A DNA stretch of 64,000 bases from Streptococcus sanguinis (lineage in GTDB: Bacteria > Bacillota > Bacilli > Lactobacillales > Streptococcaceae): NCBI RefSeq assembly GCF_013343115.1, contig NZ_CP054570.1, positions 1,674,001-1,738,000 on the forward strand, written 5' to 3'. The first letter of the stretch is position 1. The number at the start of each line of letters is the position of its first letter. The translations under genes were made by a program, and so were the position numbers. The notes below the pieces were generated by a model, which had not been told where the DNA came from, did no database searches, and saw nothing but the letters and a program-made list of their open reading frames with translations. Of the stretch, positions 27,015 through 36,530 are shown piece after piece.

Positions 27015-29252
27015 CTACTCATCTTCTGCTTCAAACAGCCAGAGTTTGGAATCAAAGTCATAACTTGGCTTTTGCTCAGAAGCCTCCAGTAGCTGACCGC
27101 TAGAAGCGTCCGTGGTGACCAGTCCAACTCGCATAAGCTCAGCCCCAGTATAGCTACGCCCCTCTAGCCGATAGACCTTATCCACAGCCAGTCCTTTCAG
27201 TTGCAAACGCTGATGAGAGCGATTGACTTGATTGAGGCCCTTGAAAGTGCCTAAAAGTGCGGTGTTCTGATCCTGACTGACAAGCATCCAAGCTGTCTGT
27301 CCATCTCTCTTAAATGGCGACTGCAGTCGATAAAAAGTTCCATTATGAATCAGCTCTCGATGGCGCTTGTAAAAAGCTATCTGTTTCCTGACTTCAGCCA
27401 ATTCTTCTGGGCTTAGCTGATTAAGATCCAGCTCATAGCCAAAGGAACCGAAAAAGGCGACATTGCCCCGTGTCTTCAACGGAGTCAGACGATTGGTCTG
27501 GTGATTGGGCACGATGGAGACATGGGCTCCCATGGATGAAAGCGGATAGAGAAGGCTAGTCCCGTACTGGATCTTCAAGCGCTCAATCGCATCCGAATCA
27601 TCGCTGGTCCAAGCTTGAGGAGCATAGTAGAGCATACCCGGATCAAAGCGGCCTCCACCTGAAGAGCAGGACTCAAATAACAAGCTTGGATAGCGACTGA
27701 TTAAACGCTCATACAAGTCATAAACCCCCAAGACATAGCGGTGAAAAATCTCTCCTTGCTGATCGGCTGGCCAGGCATCCGAGAAGACATCTGTCAGAGG
27801 GCGATTCATATCCCATTTGATATAATCAAGCTGCGCTTCCTCGATAATCGCTGATAGACGCTCAAAGATCTCATCCACTACTTCCGGCCGAGAATAGTCC
27901 AAAACAAACTGATTCCGACCATGGTGGGGCTGTCTATCCGGCACTGCAAGCAACCAATCAGGATGAGTTCGGTAGAGTTGGCTGTCCTTATTGACCATTT
28001 CCGGCTCAAACCAAAGACCAAACTGCATGCCCAAACCATGAATACGCCCTGCTAGCGAGCCCAGCCCCCGCGGCAGCCTTTCTGGATTGGCAAACCAATC
28101 CCCCAGTCCAGCGCGATCGTTAGTCCGCTGGCCAAACCAGCCGTCATCTAGCACAAAGAGCTCCACTCCTACAGCCTGAGCCTTTTCAGCAAGTTCCAGC
28201 AGTTGATTCTCACTAAAGTCAAAATAGGTAGCTTCCCAGTTATTGATGAGAACAGGACGCGCTCGCTCGCGCCAGTAGCCCCTAGCTAGACGTCGACGAA
28301 ATAGCTGATGAAAGACTTGACTCATGCCGTTGAGGCCTCGCTCAGAATAAACCAGCAGAGCTTCTGGACTGGTAAAGGACTGGCCCGGAGCCAGCTTCCA
28401 CTCAAAGCCGAAAGGATTAATGCCTAGCTGCAGCCGTGTCACATCATAGGTGTCCACCTCGGCCTGAATGAGAAAATTACCTGAATACACCAAGGCTGCT
28501 CCTAGCACTGGACCTGAAAATTCAGTCGTTTCCGGTCGCTTAAGAGCCACAAAGGGATTGTGGTGGGGACTGGAAATGCCGCGGGTTGACTCAATAGACT
28601 GAATCCCCTGCTGAAGCGGGCGCTCCTTGATATGGCGTTCCCGGGCCCATGCTCCTGATAGCTGCAGCCAGTTATAATCAGCATCTGGCAGATCCAGCGA
28701 CAGACTAGCTAGGGATTCCAAATAGCAAGCTTCCCTGCCTTGATTAATCACTTTGCTAGAGCGAGCGATAACCGGCCAATCAGCAAAAATCGTATAAAAC
28801 AGCTGAACTTCCACTTCTGTCAACTCATCTTGCAGGGTCAAGATAAGAGTCTTAGCCTCCGTTTGAGTCTCTGTATAAGTAGCGGGCAGCCCCTCTAAAG
28901 CTGGCTTACCATCTGTTATCTGATGACTGACATAGACAAAATCAGTAATACGCGAGCCATTTTCCTGCCGCAGACAGATAGCGGGATGGCGAAAATCTGT
29001 CGTGCCGTATTCTGGAAATTCCTGCCGCACATGCTCCAAAGAATAGCGTAAATCTCCTTCTTTCCGATAGGTTGTCATGGGCCGATGCTGCATCTCCACC
29101 AAATAAGAATAATCCCGCTCTGGTACCACCGCTCCGTAGTAAAGCTGCAAGAGTTTACCATCCTCATAAACCCGAAAGATATAAGAAATCTCACCGTTAG
29201 TCAGATGAAATTGCCTGCACTCTTCGTTAAACCAAATACTCGCCTTATTCAT
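27015..29252 (-). CDS. aga: Alpha-galactosidase, GH36
   Basis: 745 residues, usual length for streptococcal GH36 enzymes. Releases galactose from melibiose, raffinose and stachyose. An N-terminal beta-sandwich (1-~330) precedes the (beta/alpha)8 barrel with FVLDDGWFGQR (~365), WFEPEMVNKDS (~413), the nucleophile motif KWDMNRPL (~475) and the acid/base region WTSDDSDA (~548). No signal peptide, so it acts on imported sugar. No transporter genes for raffinose-type sugars are next to it. The AraC-type gene upstream is its likely activator. Confidence 0.94.
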   Translation of the reverse strand: MNKASIWFNEECRQFHLTNGEISYIFRVYEDGKLLQLYYGAVVPERDYSYLVEMQHRPMTTYRKEGDLRYSLEHVRQEFPEYGTTDFRHPAICLRQENGSRITDFVYVSHQITDGKPALEGLPATYTETQTEAKTLILTLQDELTEVEVQLFYTIFADWPVIARSSKVINQGREACYLESLASLSLDLPDADYNWLQLSGAWARERHIKERPLQQGIQSIESTRGISSPHHNPFVALKRPETTEFSGPVLGAALVYSGNFLIQAEVDTYDVTRLQLGINPFGFEWKLAPGQSFTSPEALLVYSERGLNGMSQVFHQLFRRRLARGYWRERARPVLINNWEATYFDFSENQLLELAEKAQAVGVELFVLDDGWFGQRTNDRAGLGDWFANPERLPRGLGSLAGRIHGLGMQFGLWFEPEMVNKDSQLYRTHPDWLLAVPDRQPHHGRNQFVLDYSRPEVVDEIFERLSAIIEEAQLDYIKWDMNRPLTDVFSDAWPADQQGEIFHRYVLGVYDLYERLISRYPSLLFESCSSGGGRFDPGMLYYAPQAWTSDDSDAIERLKIQYGTSLLYPLSSMGAHVSIVPNHQTNRLTPLKTRGNVAFFGSFGYELDLNQLSPEELAEVRKQIAFYKRHRELIHNGTFYRLQSPFKRDGQTAWMLVSQDQNTALLGTFKGLNQVNRSHQRLQLKGLAVDKVYRLEGRSYTGAELMRVGLVTTDASSGQLLEASEQKPSYDFDSKLWLFEAEDE

Positions 29253-29293
29253 GGTCTTCTCCTTTCACAGTCTGCAGTCAAACTTCCACTTTC

Positions 29294-29325
29294 ATTATAA
29301 AAAAGGCCACCCCTTTTGGTAAGCC
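29294..29325 (-). promoter_or_regulatory. aga promoter overlapping the upstream terminator
   Basis: On minus, -35 TTACCA (29322-29317), 17-bp spacer, -10 TATAAT (29299-29294). The same bases form a GGC..ACC / GGT.GCC hairpin followed by six T (29298-29325), a terminator for the upstream regulator gene. One short stretch therefore serves both signals. Confidence 0.65.
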
Positions 29326-29360
29326 TCTCTTTCTAGTATTATTTATCCAAATGTGACTTT

Positions 29361-30209
29361 TTACAGCTCCTGCCCCAGATGAGAGCTAGCCTTGCGAAAA
29401 TTTAAGGGTGACTGGCCACGCGCCTTCTTGAAGGCTTTTGAAAAGCTCTGTGTTCCGGCAAAGCCTGTCTTACTAGCAATCTCTTCCACCGAAAGCTGGC
29501 TGCCCGTCAGCAAATCAGCTGCCATATTGAGTCGCAAGTCATTGCTGTACTCCTTAATCCCCTTTCCTACTTCATCCTTGAAAAGCCGAGATAGGTAGGA
29601 AGGGTGCAGCGCCAATTTCTGCGCCAGCTCCTGCACAGATAGACTTTCTGGCAGATGACTTCTCAGCAACTCCAAGACCTGCTGGACATAGGGATTGACC
29701 CGACGACTTTCCGTGATTAAAGAGGTCTGCTTGAGACGCTGGGACAAGAGTTCTAAAAAGCGATAAACTTGCCTTTGCAGAGCTAGTTCAGCTGTTATTC
29801 CGCTGCCCTCATAGGCCAGACTTTCAAAGACCAAGGCCTTAAATTCCTGCAAAGAGGTCAGCTCAAAAGACCACTGGCCCGACTGTAAGCCCAGTGCCTG
29901 CAGATAAGGAGGCAAGAGGCGCCCACCCAGTCCCATCCAGACATAAGACCAAGGCTCTTCTCCATCAGCCTGATAAAAGACCGACTGACCCGGCGGCACC
30001 ACAAAGCCCTGCCCTTCCTGCAAATCATAGCGCTGATTGCCCACGGAGTAAGTCCCCCGTCCCTCCAGTACGATATGAATGACATAAACATCCCGGACAG
30101 CCGGCCCAAAGCTATGATGGGCTTCCGTTTTTGAATAACCGCAGAAGGCAAAAAAACAATCTTCTTGGCCAATCTGCATAGACTTAACCAAGGTCAGCGA
30201 ATGCTCCAT
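29361..30209 (-). CDS. AraC-family regulator (MsmR/RafR-like)
   Basis: 282 residues from the ATG at 30209 (MEHSLTLVKSMQIGQED), preceded by AAGGAGG. An N-terminal cupin-type sugar-binding domain (~1-150, with EGQGFVVPPGQSVFYQ) precedes a double helix-turn-helix AraC domain (~180-280: LSVQELAQKLALHPSYLSRL and VEEIASKTGFAGTQSFSKAF). Directly upstream of aga in the same direction. Size and layout match MsmR-type activators of alpha-galactoside genes; the inducer is inferred. Confidence 0.87.
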   Translation of the reverse strand: MEHSLTLVKSMQIGQEDCFFAFCGYSKTEAHHSFGPAVRDVYVIHIVLEGRGTYSVGNQRYDLQEGQGFVVPPGQSVFYQADGEEPWSYVWMGLGGRLLPPYLQALGLQSGQWSFELTSLQEFKALVFESLAYEGSGITAELALQRQVYRFLELLSQRLKQTSLITESRRVNPYVQQVLELLRSHLPESLSVQELAQKLALHPSYLSRLFKDEVGKGIKEYSNDLRLNMAADLLTGSQLSVEEIASKTGFAGTQSFSKAFKKARGQSPLNFRKASSHLGQEL

Positions 30210-30306
30210 CAGCTCCTCCTTAGATTTGGATAAAATTTTTATCCTTATTATAAAACAAAAACCACTAAACAGCAACTGAATCTGATTAGTGGTTTCTTCA
30301 TTCATC

Positions 30307-31185
30307 TTAAAAAGATTGAACGGATGGGTTATGATTAAAGAGGGCGTGAGTAGCCTTATAGATATGGTAGGCTGTTGCAGCGTTATTCATAGTGTAAAGG
30401 TGTATGCCCGCTACATCTTGGGTCACCAAGTCAACAATTTGATCCACAGCATAAGCCAGACCTGCTGCTCTCAGAGACTCTGGATCATGTTCGTACTTAT
30501 CCAGAATAGCCCGGAATTTTCTCGGCAGCTTGATATTCTCACAGGTCTTGAGCAGGCGCAGAGCCTGATTGCGGTTGAGAATCGGCATAATCCCAGCATG
30601 GATAGGCACTTCAATACCCGCTAAAATACACTTGTCCTGAAAGTCGTAAAAGCGCTCATTGTCAAAGAAAAGCTGGGTGACCAGACTAGAACAGCCAGCA
30701 TCGACCTTTTTCTTCAGATTTTGAATATCCGAAATCTGATTAGGCGAATCCGGATGGCCCTCTGGATAGCAGGCTCCGATGATGTCAAAATGCGGTGCTT
30801 CTGTCTTGATGTATTCGATCAAGTCAGTCGCATAGGTAAAATCATCCTTAGGTGCTACATCTGGAAAAATATCCCCTCGCAAAGCTAAAATCTGATGGAC
30901 ACCAACCCGATCTAGAGACTGCAAAATATTGGACACCATGTCCTTGGTCAGATAAACCGCGGGCAAGTGAGCAATCGTCGGAATCTTGAGATCGTTGGCG
31001 ATAAACTCCGTCAAACGAACCGTCGTCTCCTCAATGTCAAACTTATTATTGCTGGCTGTCACACTGATAAAGTGAGGAGCCAGATCTTGCATCTCTCTCA
31101 ACGCCTGAAAAATCTTATCATTGCCTACTGCCGGATTGGGAGGAAATACTTCAAATGAGAGACTGGGTGTGTGACGACGAACCAT
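30307..31185 (-). CDS. metF: 5,10-methylenetetrahydrofolate reductase
   Basis: Reduces 5,10-methylene-THF to 5-methyl-THF, the methyl donor used by MetE. About 292 residues from the ATG at 31185 (MVRRHTPSLSFEVFPPNPAV), with AAAGGA upstream; a TTG at 31206 is less likely. FEVFPP with the catalytic Glu, ALRGD near residue 105 and DAGCSSLVTQLFFD near 175 are family landmarks. Downstream of metE in the same direction with a structured 136-nt gap; one methionine-synthesis operon. Confidence 0.94.
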   Translation of the reverse strand: MVRRHTPSLSFEVFPPNPAVGNDKIFQALREMQDLAPHFISVTASNNKFDIEETTVRLTEFIANDLKIPTIAHLPAVYLTKDMVSNILQSLDRVGVHQILALRGDIFPDVAPKDDFTYATDLIEYIKTEAPHFDIIGACYPEGHPDSPNQISDIQNLKKKVDAGCSSLVTQLFFDNERFYDFQDKCILAGIEVPIHAGIMPILNRNQALRLLKTCENIKLPRKFRAILDKYEHDPESLRAAGLAYAVDQIVDLVTQDVAGIHLYTMNNAATAYHIYKATHALFNHNPSVQSF

Positions 31186-31226
31186 ATAACAAAAAGTTCC
31201 TTTCAATGATGGTAGTGATAGCCGAG

Positions 31227-31312
31227 GACAATCCTAGAAGAACAGATTCGGCAGGATTGTCAGCTCTGCTTCAATTTTGGGGTATCCTCCATCAAGATCA
31301 ACTGTTGAGGTT
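31227..31312 (-). other. Structured metE-metF intergenic spacer
   Basis: Two inverted repeats: GACAATCCT / AGGATTGTC (31227-31261, perfect 9 bp) and ATCCTCC / GGAGGAT further toward metE. Neither is followed by a T-run on minus, so they are not terminators. They may mark an mRNA processing or stability site between metE and metF. Confidence 0.4.
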
Positions 31313-31321
31313 CGAGGAGGA

Positions 31322-33574
31322 TTATTTCAAGTGTTGTCTAGCTGCTTTGGCTGCTTCTACTAAGCGCTCCAAGCTAGCCTTAGTTTCTGGGATACCACGA
31401 GTTTTAAGACCGCAGTCAGGGTTGATCCAAACCTTGCTGCTTGGCACCTTAGCCAAGATAGCTTCAATCGTATGGTCGATTTCCCCTTCGTTTGGCACAC
31501 GAGGCGAGTGGATATCGTAAACCCCAGGTCCCACTTCTGTTTGGAAGTTTTTCGCTTTGAGTTCGTCCAAAATTTCAAGGTTTGAACGGCTTGCTTCAAA
31601 GGAAATCACGTCCGCATCCATGTTGTCGATAGCAGGGATGATATCTGTAAATTCTGAGTAACACATGTGAGTGTGGATTTGTGTATCTGGCGCTACTGTA
31701 GAGTGTACCAAGCGGAAGGCAGGGATTGCCCAGTCAAGGTAATCTTCATACCAGTCGCTGCGGCGGAGTGGCAATTTCTCACGAAGAGCAGCCTCGTCGA
31801 TTTGGATAATCTTCACGCCTGCTGCTTCAAGGTCAAGAACTTCATCCTTGATAGCAAGAGCGATTTGAAGGGTAGAATCCTTGATAGAGATGTCTTCACG
31901 TGGGAATGACCAGTTGAGGATGGTAACAGGTCCAGTCAACATACCTTTGACAGGTTTGTCAGTACGGCTTTGTGCGTAGCTAGACCATTTGACAGTGATT
32001 GGGTTGAGACGAGTCACATCACCCCAGATGATTGGTGGTTTAACCCCACGCATACCGTATGATTGTACCCAACCATTCTTAGAGAAGAGGTAACCTGACA
32101 AGTTTTGACCGAAGTACTCAACCATGTCATTACGCTCGAACTCACCGTGCACCAGCACGTCAAAGCCAACTTCTTCTTGCCACTTGATCCATTCATCAAT
32201 TTGCTCAGCCAAGAACTTGTCATAGTCTTCTGCTGACAGCTCACCCTTACGGAAGGCCAAGCGTTTGGCACGAACTTCCTTAGTTTGAGGGAAGGATCCA
32301 ATTGTCGTAGTTGGCAACGGTGGCAGATTGAGTGTCTTGTGTTGGATTTCCTCACGCTCTGCAAAGGCTGGCAAACGAGTGTAGTCAGCGTCTGTCAAGC
32401 CAGCGATACGAGCACGAAGTTCCGCATTTTCACCCACACGTTCAGTCGCAAAGAGTTCTTTGTTAGCAGCAAGTGCTTCTGCACCACCGCCATTGCGGAT
32501 AGCATCCAAGTCACGGATTTCATCCAATTTTTCCACCGCAAAGGCAAAGTGGTTCAAGATTGCTGGTTCAAATTCTTCATTAGCAGTCGTAAATGGCACA
32601 TGGAGAAGTGAGCATGAGCTTGTCAAAACAAGATTTTCAGCTGGAATTTGCTCAAGCACTGCCAAGCTCTTTTCATAGTTGTTGCGCCAGATATTTTTAC
32701 CATTGACAATCCCTGCATAAAGTGTCTTATCAGCTGGGAAGCCACCTTTTACAAGGTCAAGAGTTTTCTTGCCTTCTACAAAGTCCAGACCAATCGCATC
32801 TACTGGCAGCTCTACAAGGTCTGCATAGATGTCACGAACATCCCCAAAGTAGGTTTGAATCAAAACTTCAAGACTTTTCTTGTCCGCCAAAAGCTTCTTA
32901 TAAAGGTCCAAGAAGAGAGCTTTTTCTTCTGCTGACAGGTCCTTGACCAGACTTGGCTCATCCAGCTGGATACGCTCTGCGCCAAGCTCTGCTAATTTGG
33001 CAAAAACTTCTTGATAAGCTGCAGCTAGTGCATCTACAAAGTCAGCCGGCGCTACACCGTCTTCAAAGTCAGATACTTGCAGGAGGGTGAATGGACCAAC
33101 CACAACTGGACGGGTTACCAAGCCCAACTCTTTAGCTTCTGCAAATTCATCAAAAATCTTATGCCCAGCCAGCTTGACTTGAGTTTCTTTTTCAAATTTA
33201 GGAACGATATAGTGGTAGTTGGTGTTGAACCATTTCTTCATCGGAAGGGCACGGACATCCCCTTTTTCGCCCTGATAGCCACGAGCCAAGGCAAAATACC
33301 GCTCCAAGTCAGTCAACTCCAAGCCTTGCACAGATGATGGCACCACGTTAAAGAGAAAAGCCGCATCCAGGACATTGTCATAATGAGAAAAGTCATTTGA
33401 TGGAATCTCTGAAATTCCTTTTTCCTTAACAATATTCCAGTGCTTAGCGCGCAGATCCTTAGCTGCAGCCAGAAGCTCTTCTGCTGAGATTTCATGTCTA
33501 AAGTATTTTTCAGTTGTAAATTTCAATTCGCGGAATTCGCCCAATCGTGGGAAACCAATGATAGTCGTTGACAT
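31322..33574 (-). CDS. metE: Cobalamin-independent methionine synthase
   Basis: 750 residues, full length. Transfers the methyl group of 5-methyl-THF-polyglutamate to homocysteine without vitamin B12. The N-terminal barrel (1-~390) is a duplicated copy of the catalytic C-terminal barrel. Zinc ligands are seen in THMCYSEF (~residue 638) and [10 protein letters not shown] (~723); the homocysteine region [10 protein letters not shown] is near 424. GGAGG precedes the ATG. A MET-box lies 80 bases upstream, so activation by the streptococcal MetR/CmbR-type LysR regulator is expected. Confidence 0.96.
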   Translation of the reverse strand: MSTTIIGFPRLGEFRELKFTTEKYFRHEISAEELLAAAKDLRAKHWNIVKEKGISEIPSNDFSHYDNVLDAAFLFNVVPSSVQGLELTDLERYFALARGYQGEKGDVRALPMKKWFNTNYHYIVPKFEKETQVKLAGHKIFDEFAEAKELGLVTRPVVVGPFTLLQVSDFEDGVAPADFVDALAAAYQEVFAKLAELGAERIQLDEPSLVKDLSAEEKALFLDLYKKLLADKKSLEVLIQTYFGDVRDIYADLVELPVDAIGLDFVEGKKTLDLVKGGFPADKTLYAGIVNGKNIWRNNYEKSLAVLEQIPAENLVLTSSCSLLHVPFTTANEEFEPAILNHFAFAVEKLDEIRDLDAIRNGGGAEALAANKELFATERVGENAELRARIAGLTDADYTRLPAFAEREEIQHKTLNLPPLPTTTIGSFPQTKEVRAKRLAFRKGELSAEDYDKFLAEQIDEWIKWQEEVGFDVLVHGEFERNDMVEYFGQNLSGYLFSKNGWVQSYGMRGVKPPIIWGDVTRLNPITVKWSSYAQSRTDKPVKGMLTGPVTILNWSFPREDISIKDSTLQIALAIKDEVLDLEAAGVKIIQIDEAALREKLPLRRSDWYEDYLDWAIPAFRLVHSTVAPDTQIHTHMCYSEFTDIIPAIDNMDADVISFEASRSNLEILDELKAKNFQTEVGPGVYDIHSPRVPNEGEIDHTIEAILAKVPSSKVWINPDCGLKTRGIPETKASLERLVEAAKAARQHLK

Positions 33575-33654
33575 AAACGTCCTCCAAAATTTTTCTTGAT
33601 TTTATCTTATCAGAAAATCCCCCCTCTGTATAATTGGAATTTCCCAGAGTTTGA

Positions 33655-33671
33655 TATAGTCTAAAACTATA
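33655..33671. promoter_or_regulatory. MET-box upstream of metE
   Basis: 17-bp palindrome TATAGTCTAAAACTATA, close to the published streptococcal MET-box TATAGTTtsaaACTATA. It lies just upstream of a poor -35 and a -10-like TTATAC, as expected for an activator site. Confidence 0.75.
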
Positions 33672-33763
33672 ACCTATCTCGCCAACCAGTCCAACCCCCC
33701 CATTTTAGAAGCACCATTGACTGAAATTATTGTTTGCTATAGGTAGAAATTATAACCTTGGAA

Positions 33764-33799
33764 AAAGAAAAACCAGCGAGAATAAAATCTCGTTGGTTT
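33764..33799 (-). terminator. Terminator of the 33.8-34.8 kb gene
   Basis: On minus, AAACCAACGAGA / TCTCGCTGGTTT stem followed by a T-rich tract. Confidence 0.8.
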
Positions 33800-33818
33800 C
33801 TATAATATCTTGTCTTGT

Positions 33819-34802
33819 TTACTCTGTTTCATGATACAGCTTTTTAGCCTTTTCAATATCATAGTATCGGTCAAACTCTTCTTTGGAGTTGATAATGTGT
33901 TCCTGGCTGTCAACAGACAGTTCTGGGGGAATGTTTACAGCTTCATATACATTCACCGTAGACGGCAAAAATAAGCTGTAGACGGTTGCCTCACGCTCAA
34001 ATTGAACTGCACTATTTTTAGAATTCAAAATAAATACAGTCGCATTTCCTTTTTCTAAGAGCTTATAGGGCTTTGAGCTCTTAGAAAACTGAGTCTGTTC
34101 CAAAAAAGCTTTATCTATCGAGAACTCCCCACCAACAGAAACAGTTTTAATACCATTAGCTTTATCATCCCAAGATGTTGATGTTGTTACTCCCAACTTT
34201 CTGTTAAAGTCTTGAGCTAGAATTTCATTTTCCTCAATCTTCTTATTTTGCAAATTAAGAAAAAGTGGTTTAGTATTTTGATAATTCTTTAAATCCCGTA
34301 TCTGAATCTTTAAATATTCCTGTCCTTTCCAAGTATAAATATCCCCTAGCTCTGCTGGTATATAATCCACATTGTAATCTTCTACCACCTTGTAAAGATC
34401 CAACTCCGTCTCCTCCTCAAGCTTCATGCCCTTAACTTGGTAAATACTCAAAGTCCAGTAAGCTCCATCAATTGGCCGCTCCTGTAAATAATAAGGAGTA
34501 TCTTTTAATTTCATATTCTGACGCAATATATATCGAGAACCTACACGAGTATTTTGTACAAATCCGTAACTCCCAAACTCTTCCATTTTTTTGTCTTCGT
34601 CCGGAGTCGTTGAAGTCCAATGGACAATAGCGCCTGCACCATCCGCAATGATTTCATAGTCATCAATTTCAGCTTTACCAGTATACTGGCTGTACTGCCT
34701 ATAGTATTGTTCATTATAGTAACGATAGAGAGTCCAAGATACCAAAGATAAACCCGCTAATACTAACAATGTAATAAAAATCTTTGTTTTGCTCCATTTC
34801 AT
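33819..34802 (-). CDS. Membrane-anchored protein of unknown function
   Basis: About 327 residues from the ATG at 34802 (MKWSKTKIFITLLVLAGLSL), preceded by AGGAG. One hydrophobic helix (~6-26) is followed by a Tyr-rich stretch (YRYYNEQYYRQYSQY) and a long polar extracellular domain rich in Lys and Glu. No Cys lipobox, no LPXTG and no catalytic motif I recognise. It lies 38 bases downstream of the AI-2E-family gene in the same direction. Confidence 0.7.
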   Translation of the reverse strand: MKWSKTKIFITLLVLAGLSLVSWTLYRYYNEQYYRQYSQYTGKAEIDDYEIIADGAGAIVHWTSTTPDEDKKMEEFGSYGFVQNTRVGSRYILRQNMKLKDTPYYLQERPIDGAYWTLSIYQVKGMKLEEETELDLYKVVEDYNVDYIPAELGDIYTWKGQEYLKIQIRDLKNYQNTKPLFLNLQNKKIEENEILAQDFNRKLGVTTSTSWDDKANGIKTVSVGGEFSIDKAFLEQTQFSKSSKPYKLLEKGNATVFILNSKNSAVQFEREATVYSLFLPSTVNVYEAVNIPPELSVDSQEHIINSKEEFDRYYDIEKAKKLYHETE

Positions 34803-34840
34803 AATTAAGCTCCTATTTTGCAAATTTATCGTCTAAGTAA

Positions 34841-35938
34841 TTAGGCAACTTCTCCACTTTCATTCCTCTCCTCCTTCTCTACAACAAACTCTCTAACTAA
34901 GCGGTAGATAACTGCGAAGATAGGCGTGAAGAAAATCATGCCAACCAAGCCAAAGAGGTTGCCCCCAATCAGGGCGGCGGCTAGGGTAAAGAGAGTTGGG
35001 AGACCGACGGACTGGCCGACCACGCGCGGATAGATGACATTGCCCTCAATCAGCTGCACTCCCTGAAAGACTGCGATAGAAAGAAGGGCTTTCCAAGGGC
35101 TGTCGGTGAAGATAAAGATAGCGCCCAGAGCACAAGCTGAGAAAGGCCCGATGTATGGAATGAAAGAGAGCACTCCAGCCAAAACTCCTGTCAAGGCTGC
35201 ATAAGGCAGGCCTGTCAGAGAATAGGCGATAAAGACTAAAATCCCAACAATGACGGCCTCTATCATCTGCCCCATCAGGAACTTATCATAGGTCTCAACA
35301 ATGACAGAACCGACGTAGGATAGGCGTTTGACAGCCTTCTCAGGAAGCAGAACCTGCAAGAGACGGCTAGTGATTGTCTGCAAATGCTCCTTGCTGCTCA
35401 AGAAGGCAAACATGAGAAAAATAGACATGATGACAGAGAAGAAATTGCCAAAGATGGCAGAGATATTGCCCGTCAGACTGCCCAGAAGAGAGATGGCTCG
35501 GTTGACAATGTCGCTATTTTGCAGCTGCTTGGTCAAATCTTTCAGCTGGCTAGAAGAAAGCAAGCCAGACTGCTGCAGCCACTTGGCTACCTGAGGCGCT
35601 ACCTTGCCGATTGTTTCGCTCAGCTGATTGACCGCTGTGGTCAGGGTCGGCACGACAATAGAAACAATCCCTGTCATAATGAGAGCTAAAATCAGCACCT
35701 CTAAAATCAAGGCCAAACCGCGCTGCAACTTCTGAGGGACTCGGCATTTGTCCAAGAAATCTTCCAGTTTTTTCATTGGAACATTAAAGATAAAGGCTAG
35801 GACTCCACCTAGTATAATGGGTGAAAAAACCGAAGTCAGACTCTGCAGACCAGACCAGATGTTCCCGATATAGAGAACCAGAGCCAGAGCGAGCGCCGCA
35901 AACATGATTAGTTTATAGGATTCATTTATTTTTTTCAT
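34841..35938 (-). CDS. AI-2E family transporter
   Basis: 365 residues with the eight-helix pattern of the AI-2E (PerM/YdiK/TqsA) family: two helices, a long soluble-looking segment (~100-195), then more helices including GVLAGVLSFIPYIGPFSACA (~255-274), a conserved family stretch. Members export AI-2, ions or other small molecules; the substrate here is unknown. No AGGAGG-like site stands out before the ATG. Confidence 0.88.
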   Translation of the reverse strand: MKKINESYKLIMFAALALALVLYIGNIWSGLQSLTSVFSPIILGGVLAFIFNVPMKKLEDFLDKCRVPQKLQRGLALILEVLILALIMTGIVSIVVPTLTTAVNQLSETIGKVAPQVAKWLQQSGLLSSSQLKDLTKQLQNSDIVNRAISLLGSLTGNISAIFGNFFSVIMSIFLMFAFLSSKEHLQTITSRLLQVLLPEKAVKRLSYVGSVIVETYDKFLMGQMIEAVIVGILVFIAYSLTGLPYAALTGVLAGVLSFIPYIGPFSACALGAIFIFTDSPWKALLSIAVFQGVQLIEGNVIYPRVVGQSVGLPTLFTLAAALIGGNLFGLVGMIFFTPIFAVIYRLVREFVVEKEERNESGEVA

Positions 35939-36026
35939 AAGGCTTCCTTTTAAGGTTTTGTCATTTCCTTATTTTATCATAATTTTCGAGGGCTTTCGAG
36001 CAAGAGGAAGCAGAGCGACACATAGG

Positions 36027-36398
36027 TCAGTCTGCTTTGTCATCGCTCTTGAATTTGGATACATCTAGAAGATAGAAACTTCCTGAGATGAGAGCCAGAA
36101 AGCCGGCCAAGTCCCCCAAAAATGGAATGATTCCAGCAAGAAAGGCGAAAAAGAGAAGCTTACGGCTCATCTTATTAACTCTTGGCTCTTCACTATAATG
36201 AGCCATCCCAGCTAAGGAAAGACAAAGAAACAGCAAGCTGATCAGTATGATCAGGACGCCCCAGTCAGAATTTTCGATTAGTTTAGGAACTAAAGCAACT
36301 ATTTCCCAGTGCCATCTATTCGAAAAAGCGTAAAGGATTATCAGACCTCCTAAGATACCGGCAATTCCATTTACCAATAACAATTTATTTGACTTCAT
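36027..36398 (-). CDS. Small four-helix membrane protein (DUF4064-like)
   Basis: 123 residues with four hydrophobic segments (~7-24, ~46-66, ~80-98, ~100-113) and a charged C-terminus KFKSDDKAD. Layout resembles DUF4064 proteins, which have no established function; the assignment is tentative. It is separated by ~90 bases from the AI-2E-family gene in the same direction. Confidence 0.55.
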   Translation of the reverse strand: MKSNKLLLVNGIAGILGGLIILYAFSNRWHWEIVALVPKLIENSDWGVLIILISLLFLCLSLAGMAHYSEEPRVNKMSRKLLFFAFLAGIIPFLGDLAGFLALISGSFYLLDVSKFKSDDKAD

Positions 36399-36495
36399 AG
36401 CAATCTCGTTCTTTCTTTTTTTAAAATAGTATACCTAGCCACTTTCTAATCTGTCAACCTTTATAAAAGAATGACTGTCTCATCTGATAAATCCG

Positions 36496-36524
36496 TTTTC
36501 ATTCATATTATCTTATGATAAAAT
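36496..36524 (+). promoter_or_regulatory. Promoter of the pabB-pabC gene, probably leaderless
   Basis: -35-like TTTTCA (36496-36501), 17-bp spacer, extended -10 TGATAAAAT (36516-36524). A start seven bases further falls on the ATG at 36531, and no Shine-Dalgarno fits in between. Confidence 0.55.
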
Positions 36525-36530
36525 AAGCTT

